Source: Gracilaria gracilis (taxonomy: Eukaryota; Rhodophyta; Florideophyceae; Gracilariales; Gracilariaceae). Taken from it: a DNA stretch of 64,000 nt. The DNA lies in contig JARGSG010000247.1 in the NCBI GenBank assembly GCA_030374805.1, positions 186,001 to 250,000 on the forward strand. The letters run 5' to 3'. Within the stretch, counting starts at the first letter, position 1; every line of letters begins with the position of its first letter. The notes under the pieces were generated by a model, which did no database searches, was not told where the DNA came from, and saw only the letters and a program-made list of their open reading frames with translations. A program made the position numbers and the translations under genes. Positions 41,974-51,774 of the stretch are shown in pieces.

Positions 41974-42691
41974 TCACAGAAGCTCCCTGTCGGGCAACAC
42001 GCGCAGTCGCACTGTACAGCTGTGTGCTCTTGCAGCCCGTCTCTGCGCCAGCCTTCCCGACTTGCACTTTACGACGATCCTCGCCTTGAGATCATGCTCA
42101 GCTTCAATCTCCCTCTTCAGCCTCAAGATCACCGCCAACAACCGTCCATTCTCCTCCTGCATGTGCGCCGTGCGCTGCCTCTCTTCCATCAGCTCCAACC
42201 TCAGTCTCTCTTCCTCCCGCACCATGCACTTTATCTTTTGAGCTGCGCCGCCTCGACACCCTATCAGTGCCGCTACAAACCGCTTCTGCAGCATGAAGCG
42301 CTTGAAGCTGCTGTTGCAACTGCTTCGTTTCATTCTCACTTTCGCTAAGCTCGCGCTCTAGAGAAGCCGTCAGAGCGCTCAACTGCGCCACCCGCGGGGT
42401 CAACGTCACAATCTGTTCACTCTCATCCCCACCCTCGTCTTGCCGACCCTCGTGTGACCCAGCAGAGTGCTCGCTGCTAGATCGAAGGCAAAAGTTCACA
42501 CGCGACGAATCGGAACTGTCCGACGACGACTGCAACTTGAAATCCAGCTTTTTCTCACTGCCGTGCGAAGAATCGGACAGATCGGAAGGTTCCTCCACAA
42601 AACGAGCTGCAGCGTGAAGCATTTCATCCACGCGAATCACCTGCGACTTGGAAACGCTGAAGCGTTTGCAACGATGCGGGTCTGGCTGCAC
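41974..42691 (-). pseudogene. Coiled-coil protein gene with one frame change
   Basis: The N-terminal part is Ser/Asp-rich (DLSDSSHGSEKKLDFKLQ) and leads into a coiled coil (LSALTASLERELSESENE). The coil continues in another frame from ~42250 (KIKCMVREEERLRLELMEER, ENGRLLAVILRLKREI) to 41974. The switch near 42250 in GGCGGCG looks like a 1-nt change. ATG 42622 is the first in frame; the frame is open to at least 42691. No family assigned; a structural or adaptor role is only a guess. Confidence 0.5.
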
Positions 42692-42741
42692 AACGCGAGG
42701 CAGTTAGTTTATATACACACAAATGGTTAAAACTTTGTTAG

Positions 42742-45700
42742 TTAAGAGCGCCTGCGTTTTTGATTGTTGCGCCCCCATCGATTGCGCCTCCATTGGTTAC
42801 GTCTCCACCAGTTACGCCTCCACCACCACTTGCGTCTCCATACTGATGCACTCGATGTCTTTGAAGTTGAAGCAGTCGGGCTGGGGCTCACAGATGCGGA
42901 AGGAACCGCCGACGAACTTGGTGACGGAGATGGGGTCGGACTGCTAGATGCACTCGGTGTGTGTGAAGCAGTCGGAGTGGGGCTCGCGGATGCAGATGGT
43001 ACGGCAGACGAACTCGGTGATGCAGATGGGACGACAGACGAACTAGGTGATGCCGATGGTACGGGAGATGAACTCTGTGATGCCGATGGTACGGAAGATG
43101 AACTCGGTGATGCGGATGGTACGAAAGAAGAACTCGGTGATGCAGATGGAGTCGGGCTAGTGGATGCAGAAGCAGACGGTGTCCCTGATGGAGAGCGGCT
43201 TGGTGCGCCGGGATTCGTAACCGATTTCGATTGAGAGGAGCTCTGTGAGTTGACATCCGATTCGCTCATCTGCCGTACTCCATGTGTTTCGGTATCAACT
43301 CCATAGTAGAACTCGTCATCGTTGAACACAATCTTCACACCCCCAGAGGAAGTGTGCTCCATCCAAAACCGCTCTGGTGTACCCAGGTGAGGATGGAATG
43401 CCATCCACATTAGTTCTTCCTCATCTTTGTCGCTTTGCACCACAAGTCGAGTGTGCTGCTTATCGCTCTTGAACGTCTCTGTCCGATACGATACTGATCG
43501 CCCAAGAGTCAAAACATGAACATCCACCTGAGCAATTCCGTCATCCACCAGCACAATCCGACACCGATTCTCTTCGCAACTCGACGACTCACTCTCCACT
43601 TGCACTGTGTCCCCAAGCGCGAGGTACGACTCGAACCTGTCCTTTGAGACAGAGCGCGACACTCTTGCGGAGTCCACAACCATGAAGAAGGCTGGGCCGC
43701 CTTCTGCTCGGTTCAGAACGACAGATCGCAACATCCACGAAAGCGCTGTTTCCCGATAATCCCGTCTCCATGTCCACATCCCTCGGAACCCTACCTCCTC
43801 GTCCCCGTGCATGTTGAACCCGTCCCGAGTGAATCCCAAGTCGGCACCATCGTCGTCAGAAGGCCATCCAAAGTCGTGTGGATGTCCGTACTCTGCAACA
43901 TTGAACACTTTGCGCACTTGTTTCGCCGTGCCATCTTTCTCGTACACGGTGACGGGTGCCGTCGGTGGCCTGTCGTGCGGCCAGTTAGGAGCCCATTGCA
44001 CATTGTACGCAGAAGTCAAGTCCGCCACTGCGAAAACGTGCGAACCGGTATCCTGCGTGCGAACCATGCGTACCGACGGGGCCTTGGCGTCCTGTGCCAG
44101 ACCGTTCACGTGCAGAAGAGAATGCTACCTGGAGTCGATGTTATAATTCCAGCGATAGTCATCGATCCAGGCGGTCTTGTACGCAGTCAGAGTGAAAATG
44201 CCACGGTCAGCATTATCGTGTCCGGGGAACATGGCGTCCGGGCGCGCATCGAAGTGCACATAGAGCGCGTCCTGCGCTTGGCTGCTTCTGGCAATGAGCA
44301 GCCCTCGACGGGGGCTGAAGTACGAAAGAGAAAAGTGCTTTGCAAACTCCGGTTCCAGACCGTGCGGCGACTCTGCGTAAGTCGAGGTTCCGTGCTCCAT
44401 TCCAAGCACCGTCACATTCATTATGTTCTGTCTCCACTGGATGCGACACGGGTTGTTATTCTTGAAGCTCTTCCCCATCCTCTGCTTCCAAACCATTTGC
44501 GGCAGCGCCCCATCGGGGTAAGCGTACTTGAACAGTGCGGCCCAAGCCGGGTACGAGATCCCACCTCCAGAGGAATGACCCACGATTCGAGCACATTGCC
44601 ATGGCTCCATCATTTGCGCCGCATTGTGGATCAACCCGCGGAACCTGTCTGTATCCATCACACCCAGTCCGCGACGCTCGGCTGCAACCAACGCTAGAGA
44701 CCCTTCGCGAAGTGCGATGAAGTACGTGTATGCGTCCTCAAATGTGGCTCCATCCGGGTACACCGCATGCGTCATGTACGCCCGAATCAATGCCGAAAAG
44801 CGCTTGTCCAGACCAGCATTGAATCCATGGTCACCGCTGGAAGACAGAACCGTAGAAGCATATACGTCAAACTCATGCTCTCCTTCAAGCACCAGATTTG
44901 TGATGTATAGATGGCCATGATACAGCGCCCAGTTGCTGAAGATGCGATGAGGATGTTGTGCAGCGTTTGGAGAGCTACGTGAGCTTTCAAGTGCCGTTCG
45001 CCATGACGTCGGCTTGTACATGAGCATCGCCAATGCGCTCAGAACAAATGTCCTCTCCTCATCCGCAAATCGGTGATACAAAACATCCAAGCCGAGTGCC
45101 AGCGAAGCTCCTGCGGAGTACCAGTCGTTTTGAACCTGGAACCATCTGTTCTGGTCCCACAGGAAGGCGCGCGATCCAGTGCGTTCGGTTGAACATTTGC
45201 CGGCGCAATTGACGGCGCGATGAGCCAGTAGCACTTTAGCCCATGCCACAGACGCCTTGACGCAGTCGTCTACGCTGGTTGTCATGAACGACGCTCCACT
45301 ACCACGCTCTTTCACCACCTTCTCATTCACACTACTCCACACAGCGCACACAAAGAAGCTTTGGCAGTAACGCTCAGTCATGTTCATGACGTGACTCGCC
45401 AAGGGTGCGATCTCATCCAACTCCTCGCGCGACGCAGATGAGAAGTCCTGTTTGCCATTGTACACGGCAGTGTCACCATTGCGTTCCATTTGTGCAAGTT
45501 TCTTCAGAATGGGGTTGGAATCAGCGAGGTTGAGTGACGTTCTGCGTGAAAAGTGAGACCAAGATATCTTGAGGTCAAACGTGTCCTCGTTCGAATAGCG
45601 TTCTAAGAGCTGCTGCCATCCGGTCTGGTCGAACAATATGCGAGGGTGAGCACCAGGCTTGAAGGCAGCTGAGGGAGCGGGAGTGATAGCTGCCTTTCCA

Positions 45701-45858
45701 AAAAGAGAACGATGGGGTGCTGACTTCATAAAGATGCCCATTCGGTTGACATCATTTTCGTACATATCGATGGCAGGAAGGCGTTGAGTGAATATGGCGA
45801 ATGCTGTAGAAAAGCCCAATGTCACCAAGAATAGACGAGTAATTGAATAATAGAACAT
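42742..45858 (-). pseudogene. Secreted heparinase II/III-like polysaccharide lyase, interrupted
   Basis: Start ATG 45858 with a signal peptide (MFYYSITRLFLVTLGFSTAF). An all-alpha region (GAHPRILFDQTGWQQLL ... GVMDTDRFRGL) leads to a beta-sheet region with ARSSQAQDALYVHFDARP and FPGHDNADRGIFTLTAY, the metal-site GHDxxD step of the family. It would cut acidic cell-wall polysaccharides. An in-frame TAG at 44125 interrupts NIDSR-HSLLHVNG; the same frame resumes for 455 codons through the beta domains. Then come ~10-residue PSASPSSSVV repeats and a Trp/Arg-rich tail. Another frame through the tail reads Gly-rich (GGGGVTGGDVTNGGAIDGG), which suggests a further 1-nt change near 42850. Confidence 0.8.
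42990..43160 (-). repeat. 30-bp minisatellite in the heparinase-like gene linker
   Basis: Several copies of a ~30-bp unit encoding PSASPSSSVV-type repeats (Ser/Pro linker, likely O-glycosylated). Confidence 0.75.
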
Positions 45859-45869
45859 GTTGAAAGTTA

Positions 45870-45925
45870 GGTGTTTAGTGATATATACAAGAGTGATATA
45901 TACAAGAGTATACAAGAGGAGAGAA
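45870..45925. repeat. Short tandem repeat upstream of the heparinase-like gene
   Basis: Repeats of GTGATATATACAAGA then a shorter GTATACAAGA, 12-65 bp upstream of the ATG. May contain the TATA element. Confidence 0.6.
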
Positions 45926-46769
45926 AGTGCTGAGCTTGATGCCCAGAATCCGTTCGTGTCATGGTAGAGCGAGGTTTATAAAGCACTTTATCACGTTCAC
46001 AAGCGCATTGGATCCACCTTTGCGCAAAGCTGGTGACCAAAGCAGTCGCATCCTAATGCGAATCGTTTGCAAAAAGAGAGTTGATGCGGATCATACATTC
46101 AAGCCGTGTTCGGGAAACACTTTTCATATGTGTCATTTTTGCGAACTAATGGTTTGCAGTGAGTGGTAACCGTTTAAGGAGGCCATCACGTAGAGTATGT
46201 CTTGTTTTGGAAACTAAGTGGTTGACGGCGTGACTTCATTTGCAGCCATGTATGAGCTCCAAAACTTCTTCATAACATATTGATGAAATGAGTGATAGTG
46301 GCGCAAGGTATCAGCGTAATGGACACATTTTGGGCAACTTGCCCGAAGCAGAAAGATCAGCGCCAGATTTGGCCAAGAAAGTGAGAACAACATGGTCGTC
46401 GGTTCAAGGGCCACAGAGGGTTCATGACTTCAGCCAAGCAGATCAGGAGAAACTTCAACACTTGGGCACCAGTGAGAGCGATGGTAGGCCTCACCGGTAA
46501 CAGTGCGCGTCAGGGCCGCCCCGAAGAAGGCAACGATCGATGGGGTCTACGCAGGCGGCATGACGCATTGGCGCCAACAGAGTTTCGACAGATGGCGGAT
46601 GCTTGTGATCGCAAGTCTCGCAGCAAAGCAGCAAGTAAAGTTATTTCATCACAGATACAAAAAAATCTGCGTGAACCAACCACGACACGCGTACACGGCT
46701 ATATGTTTGGCAAATCACAACCAGCACACGTCAACAGAGCTTTCTACGCATCGCGTACGGATAACTCTT
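45926..46769. other. Intergenic, weak frames only
   Basis: A + frame around 46424-46780 (GRPEEGNDRWGLRRRHDALA) is hydrophilic and might be a remnant. Nothing recognised. Confidence 0.3.
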
Positions 46770-48186
46770 TAGTACCTTTTACCTCTACCTCCATAAACGC
46801 GCCCAGGTCCAAGTATCCAGAGCTCGTATTCTGTCGAGAAGAGCTCCAGAACAACCTCCTTTCGGCAGATCTGAACTTATCTTGCCACAATCATGCAAGC
46901 CTTCCTAGCACCAGCTGCAGTTCCGCTGCGCGGAAGCACGGCCGCTGCCGTCTCCACGCGCGGGGCCGACATTCAATGTGCACGTCGCGCAACCCCGAGC
47001 ATGGTAGTTCTCGGAAAGCCACCGAGCTCATCTGACATCCCATCTTCATCTCCAGAACACGATTCATTGTCATCTCCATCTTTAGTGTCGTCGATACCGG
47101 AATGGAAGACATTGCAGCGACATAAGGAAAACGTAATTGACAAGTCGCATTTGCGACAGTTGCTTGATGATGAAAAGAGAGTTGAGCAACTCTATGCGGA
47201 ATATGATGGCGTTTATATGGACTAATCCCGTCAGAGGATTACTCTTGAAACGAAGAGATTACTGCTTGAATTGGCTAAGGCTGTGAACTTGGAACATCGC
47301 ATTAAGGACATGTTTTCTGGAAAGAAGATCAACACGACTGAGAATCGAGCTGTTCTTCACACCGCATTGCGTGCGAAAAGAAGTGAAGTGTTGATGCTGG
47401 ATGGTGTTAACGTTGTGGAGCAAGTACACTCCGTGCTCACTCGCATCCGCAAATTCACTGATCTCGTTCGATCTGGGAAGCATCGTGGTGCAACTGGAAA
47501 GCACATCAAGAATTTTGTTGCAGTTGGTATTGGTGGAAGTTATCTGGGTCCTGACTTTGTGTACGAGGCATTGAATACTGATGCTGAAGCATCTAGTGCT
47601 GGGCAGCAAGCTGGCTATTCTCTTCACTTCCTGGCGAATGTTGATCCGGTTGATGTCAAACGCGCATTGGATGGGTTTGATGCCGAGGAGACGATGGTGA
47701 TTGTTGTGAGCAAGACATTTACCACGCGTGAGACTATTGTCAATGCTAAGACTGTTAGAACCTGGCTTTGGGACAATATGGGCAATGACCCTAACATTGT
47801 TCTTCAGCATATGGTTGCCTGCAGTACGAACATGGAGAAGACAAAGGAGTTTGGTATTGCTCCAGAGAACGTATTTCCGTTCTGGGACTGGGTTGGCGGA
47901 CGTTACTCCGTATGCGCTTCAGTTGGTGCGTTGCCATTGAGTCTTGTTTATGGATACACCGTATTCGAAAAGTTCCTCGGTGGAGCCCGCAGTATCGACA
48001 AGCATCTTGTCAACGCTCCGTTGGAAAGAAACATTCCAGTCTTGATGGGATTGATGGGAGTATGGAATATGAGCTTCATGGGTTACAAGTCACGTGCGAT
48101 GCATCTCTATACCGAGGCTTTGAACAAGTTACCAGCTCATATTCAACAGGTTGATATGGAGAGCAATGGAAAGCACGTTTCTCGAC
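46770..48186 (+). repeat. Segmental duplication of ~1.4 kb (with 35712-37127)
   Basis: Direct repeat covering ~120 bp of 5' flank and the first ~75% of GPI. About ten differences in ~1.4 kb. Left edge at TAGTACC, right edge of the shared part at TTTCTCGA. Confidence 0.9.
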
Positions 48187-48782
48187 ATGGAGTTGAACTT
48201 GACTTCGAGGTTGGGGAAGTCGATTTTGGAGAGCCTGGAACACTAGGTCAACATAGTTTCTTCCAGTTGTTACATATGGGACAGACTGTGCCGTGTACGT
48301 TCATTGGCTTCATTGAGTCTCAGAATCCAACTTGCCAGGACGGCGAACCTGTTAGCAATCACGATGAGCTTATGTCGAACTTCTTCGCGCAACCGGATGC
48401 TTTGGCAAGAGGAAAGACGGCTGAGGAATGCAGAGCTGATTGGCGACCAGAATGGTTGGTCCCTCATGTTACGTTTAGCGGAAATCGTCCCTCTTTGTCT
48501 CTCTTGCTTCCCGTGTTGAATGCCTATACTTGCGGTCAGTTACTGTCCATATTTGAACATCGTACGGCAGTGCAGGGATTCATATGGGACATCAACAGCT
48601 TCGATCAGTGGTGTGTTGAGCTCGGAAAGGTTCTTGCTACCCAGGTTCGCAAGAAGCTTAACCAGGCTAGATATCATGGAAAGGGTGTCATCGGGTTCAA
48701 CGCCTCCACGAAGCGCCTTGTTGAACGCTACTTGTTTGGGTCAGTCGGGTGTGCATTCGATGAGATTATTGATTATGAGTAA
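46893..48782 (+). pseudogene. GPI: Plastid glucose-6-phosphate isomerase, copy 2, full length with one in-frame stop
   Basis: Same transit peptide and body as copy 1, continuing to the natural C-terminus ([19 protein letters not shown]). Signature 1 is [13 protein letters not shown]. Signature 2 is [10 protein letters not shown], where Cys replaces the usual Gly. The shared in-frame TAA (47223) lies at the conserved aromatic position of D-x-SRQR; after it 520 codons are open. Compared with copy 1, it has Leu for the conserved Pro in the (H)PYTEAL segment and Leu for Arg before QHMVACSTN. Such changes suggest relaxed selection in this copy too. Plastid or cytosolic glycolysis and starch metabolism would need a functional copy elsewhere. 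Confidence 0.85.
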
Positions 48783-48786
48783 TCAA

Positions 48787-49217
48787 TTGGTACCGAAGGT
48801 ACCATTTCTCTAGCATCATCGGAGATAATGCTTTTGATCCACGTTCTGCTTCCTTTCATAGATTGCATAACAGTTCCCACCGCGTTAATTCATCAATGAT
48901 CTGAGCCCAGGACGATTGTTTAACAGTCAGGAGTGGTTACTAGAGTTTGTTGTTTGTTTGTTTATGTACTACGAAATTGGACCTCCTGTAAAAGCAAGTT
49001 ATTGGGTTGTAAACTCTTGGTCGGCATGTCTTCTGGCTGAAAACATCGAACAAGATGGACATCGTATGGTTAAATATACAATGCTAATTCTGTGCATCCA
49101 GAACAAGTGAAGTGTTTGAACGTCGATTTTCCGAGAAGGGTGGTATAGACGATATCCATTCAACAGCAGGGGCTTCAACACTGTCCACTTCAACGGATAC
49201 ACCTTACGGAAAGAGTT
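48787..49217. other. Intergenic 3' region between converging genes
   Basis: About 430 bp downstream of GPI copy 2. Nothing recognised. Confidence 0.4.
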
Positions 49218-51011
49218 CTATGCACCCCAGAAAGAAACCTGTCGCATGCGGTGTGCGCAGACAAACTGACCTACTGGTGTCCAATGCGGAACAACAACCG
49301 AACCAGGATTGCGGAGTTTTCGGGTCACCATATCGATGACATCGGCGTCTGATGCTGAGGCCTGAGATGTAATACGACGCATGAGCTTTCCCGATTCTAC
49401 GTTCCAGAAACCTACATTTCCTTGGCGTCCCATGCCACATGACGCATACTGGCCACTCACTGACAAACGATGCCCATCTGAGACGGTGTCAATCACACCA
49501 TCCATCTCCCGAACCGCACCAACAGTGTTCATTCTTATATCACTTAAACGAATTACATTATCTCTTCCCAGAGACGCAACACCGTGTCCGTCTGCAAGGC
49601 AGGCGACAGAGCAAATGCCCTTAGTATGCAGCTTTGATCCTCCAATGCAAGTCTTTTGGTCTGTTAGTGACCACATACGCACATATCCGTCTTTATGCCC
49701 CGATATTACGAGTCCGTTCCCCGACTCGAACATGTCGATGTCAAGCACTGCGGAGGTGGCAGTGGCTGCAAATGGTCTCTTCGCGTTCTCAATGTCTGAC
49801 ACTTTGATTGTACGATCTGTGGAACATGATAGCACTTGGCTTGATGAATTTGTGAAGACCATGCGTCTCACAGCCTGGGTGTGCAAAGGGAAAACAGCGC
49901 CCAAAGTCCATTTCCCTCGGCGCCTTGGGTGCTTCTTCAAACTTCGAATAGAACCATCACTGCTGCCTGCAAAGATAACGTTGAATTCCGCATTGTTTTG
50001 CTCTACAGAATGGTGGAATTGTAGAGCTGTTATCGAGCGAGGACTCTCGGAAATGGAAGCGCAAGACGTTCCCAAGCTGTTGTATACAATCACAACTCTG
50101 TCGTCGCCCCCAGACGCAATCCTATTCCCATCGAGAGTTGATGCAAGAGCGTACACTTCTCCACTGTGGGCGATACAAGCTCGAGAACATCCCGTGTGCG
50201 GTAGAGACTGCGGACTATGAACTCGAAACATCACATCCTCTCCTTTTGCTAGTGGTGCAACTTCGGAAGGAAGATTGTCAGCCGCATGAACGCCAGAACC
50301 ATGGATCGTAGATGCTTGACGAGGGGCACTGGTGGCCTGACCAAATACAGAAAGTAGCAAGTTTGATCTAGCGTGCGACGGCGCTGGAGAAACAGAGTCA
50401 GAGGTAACAACTGGCATTGAGTGCCGTTGCTGACGACGCCCAGGCGTTGGGGCCAGTGATGGCTGAGAATTCATCTCTGCATTAGTTGAGGGTTCTTGGA
50501 AGGAAGCAGGTCTGTTTGTGAGCAGCTCTTCATTGGGAGGAATACCAGAAGGTGTCGCTGAGGCTGTATCTCCAATTTCGTTTGTTGCTTGTGAGAGTGG
50601 CTGCAGGTCGTTCATATCTATTGAGATTACTTCTGGATCGACATCTTCAGCCGAGAGGACATTAGATTGTGGTTGAGAGACGTCTGAAGGCTGCTTCACA
50701 TCGGCCCCATCCGAAATACGACTAAGAATCAAGTCCAGGTCATTCTCTGAAGACGCCGCTGGCCCTTTTGTTGCATCGTCAAAGGAAGGGCCCTGTGTGA
50801 AAGTCTGCTCGGTGATCATATCACGCAAAGATGCGACAAGCGTTTCGGCAGCGGCCATAGTGCCCTCGATTCGTTGACGATGAAGGCGTTGGGCTTGCAG
50901 TTGCGCGCGTAGGCTTGACTCACGAGATAATGCATCCTCTGCTTCTGCTTCGGCCGCACCCAATGCTTCACGAAGACAGACAATCTCGTCCTGTTGGCCA
51001 GCCACTTGCAT
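49218..51011 (-). CDS. ATG16: ATG16-like autophagy protein (coiled coil + WD40), N-terminus unclear
   Basis: The frame is open from ~51100; the first ATG is at 51011. It begins with a coiled coil (EIVCLREALGAAEAEAEDAL), then a ~170-residue disordered linker and seven WD40-like blades (HSGEVYALASTLDGNRIASG, STDRTIKVSDIEN, GHKDGYVRMWSLTD, GRDNVIRLSDIRMN, NVGFWNVESGKL, RMRQVSFW). This arrangement is that of ATG16, which recruits ATG5-ATG12 to direct ATG8 lipidation. The extreme N-terminal ATG5-binding helix is missing from the open frame. It ends only ~15 bp after the stop of the SNARE gene on the same strand, so the N-terminus may be lost or supplied by splicing. Confidence 0.68.
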   Translation of the reverse strand: MQVAGQQDEIVCLREALGAAEAEAEDALSRESSLRAQLQAQRLHRQRIEGTMAAAETLVASLRDMITEQTFTQGPSFDDATKGPAASSENDLDLILSRISDGADVKQPSDVSQPQSNVLSAEDVDPEVISIDMNDLQPLSQATNEIGDTASATPSGIPPNEELLTNRPASFQEPSTNAEMNSQPSLAPTPGRRQQRHSMPVVTSDSVSPAPSHARSNLLLSVFGQATSAPRQASTIHGSGVHAADNLPSEVAPLAKGEDVMFRVHSPQSLPHTGCSRACIAHSGEVYALASTLDGNRIASGGDDRVVIVYNSLGTSCASISESPRSITALQFHHSVEQNNAEFNVIFAGSSDGSIRSLKKHPRRRGKWTLGAVFPLHTQAVRRMVFTNSSSQVLSCSTDRTIKVSDIENAKRPFAATATSAVLDIDMFESGNGLVISGHKDGYVRMWSLTDQKTCIGGSKLHTKGICSVACLADGHGVASLGRDNVIRLSDIRMNTVGAVREMDGVIDTVSDGHRLSVSGQYASCGMGRQGNVGFWNVESGKLMRRITSQASASDADVIDMVTRKLRNPGSVVVPHWTPVGQFVCAHRMRQVSFWGA

Positions 51012-51082
51012 CGCTGCATCGCGTACTTCTGCCTGTAATTTACGTACTTCTCGACGTTCTGGCTGCACGCAACGTGCGGCGG

Positions 51083-51738
51083 CTACGCGGCGGCTTCGCG
51101 CTTAAACTTGCGCTTCAGCTTGGGGTTGTAGTATCTCAACTTTGTCGTTATCTTTGGCGCATCTATGGAATCGACCATCTCAGCCTGTTTTTCAAGCTCT
51201 GTGTTGAGACCCAGTGCCAGATTCTGCAGTTCCGTGAGTTGATTGGCAGTTTGATCCAGATAGTCATCCTCTTTCACGTCGTCATCGAAATCAGAATAAT
51301 CGTCATCAAAGCGCTCCAGTGCCTGCTTCTCAGCACGGTTACCTTTGTTCATACTACCAGGGATTAACTCCTCCTTACGGCGTGCAAGCCATGATGCTTT
51401 GGACTCCTTTTCAGATTCCCTTGATTTGGAGTGGGTGTCGTGGGGCTGCTCCTTTGTCGAGAGATGAGCAATTTTGCCCCGCTTTTGACGTCTCTTCCTC
51501 CGTGAGAGGGGTTTCTCGACAAGGGCGCGGAGAGGGTTTCAGTGAGGTGGTACACAGTGTTTCCCGCTTTGTCGACAGTGCCGTCAACTACTTCCAAATC
51601 TTCGGCAATACCTTCCAGCTGTCTCGTCTGTGCCGACCAAGAAGATGCAGTTGCTTCTGCAATATGATGAGACTGGCCGGTGGTGCTTAGAATGGTCTTC
51701 GTATCCTGCAGTCCTACGTTTGCTTCATGTAACAGCAA
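51083..51738 (-). pseudogene. SNAP-25/SNAP-29-like Qb-Qc SNARE, one frame change, 5' end missing
   Basis: The first SNARE motif is GLQDTKTILSTTGQSHHIAE through AEDLEVVDGTVDKAGNTVYH (Qb). A linker leads to the second motif, YLDQTANQLTELQNLALGLN then ELEKQAEMVDSID (Qc). The end is basic (YYNPKLKRKFKR). Two SNARE motifs in one chain identify the SNAP-25/29 group, which supplies two helices for membrane fusion. The linker reads naturally in a different frame from ~51470 (STKEQPHDTHSKSRESEKES), so a 1-nt change lies there. No ATG precedes the first motif; a stop lies ~12 codons upstream. Confidence 0.7.
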
Positions 51739-51774
51739 TGTTGAATGTTATGCGCGTAAATAACAATTCTGCCT

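Noticed and set aside
43807-44697. 296-residue + strand frame opposite the heparinase-like gene
   Set aside because: No domain; the opposite strand carries conserved heparinase motifs.
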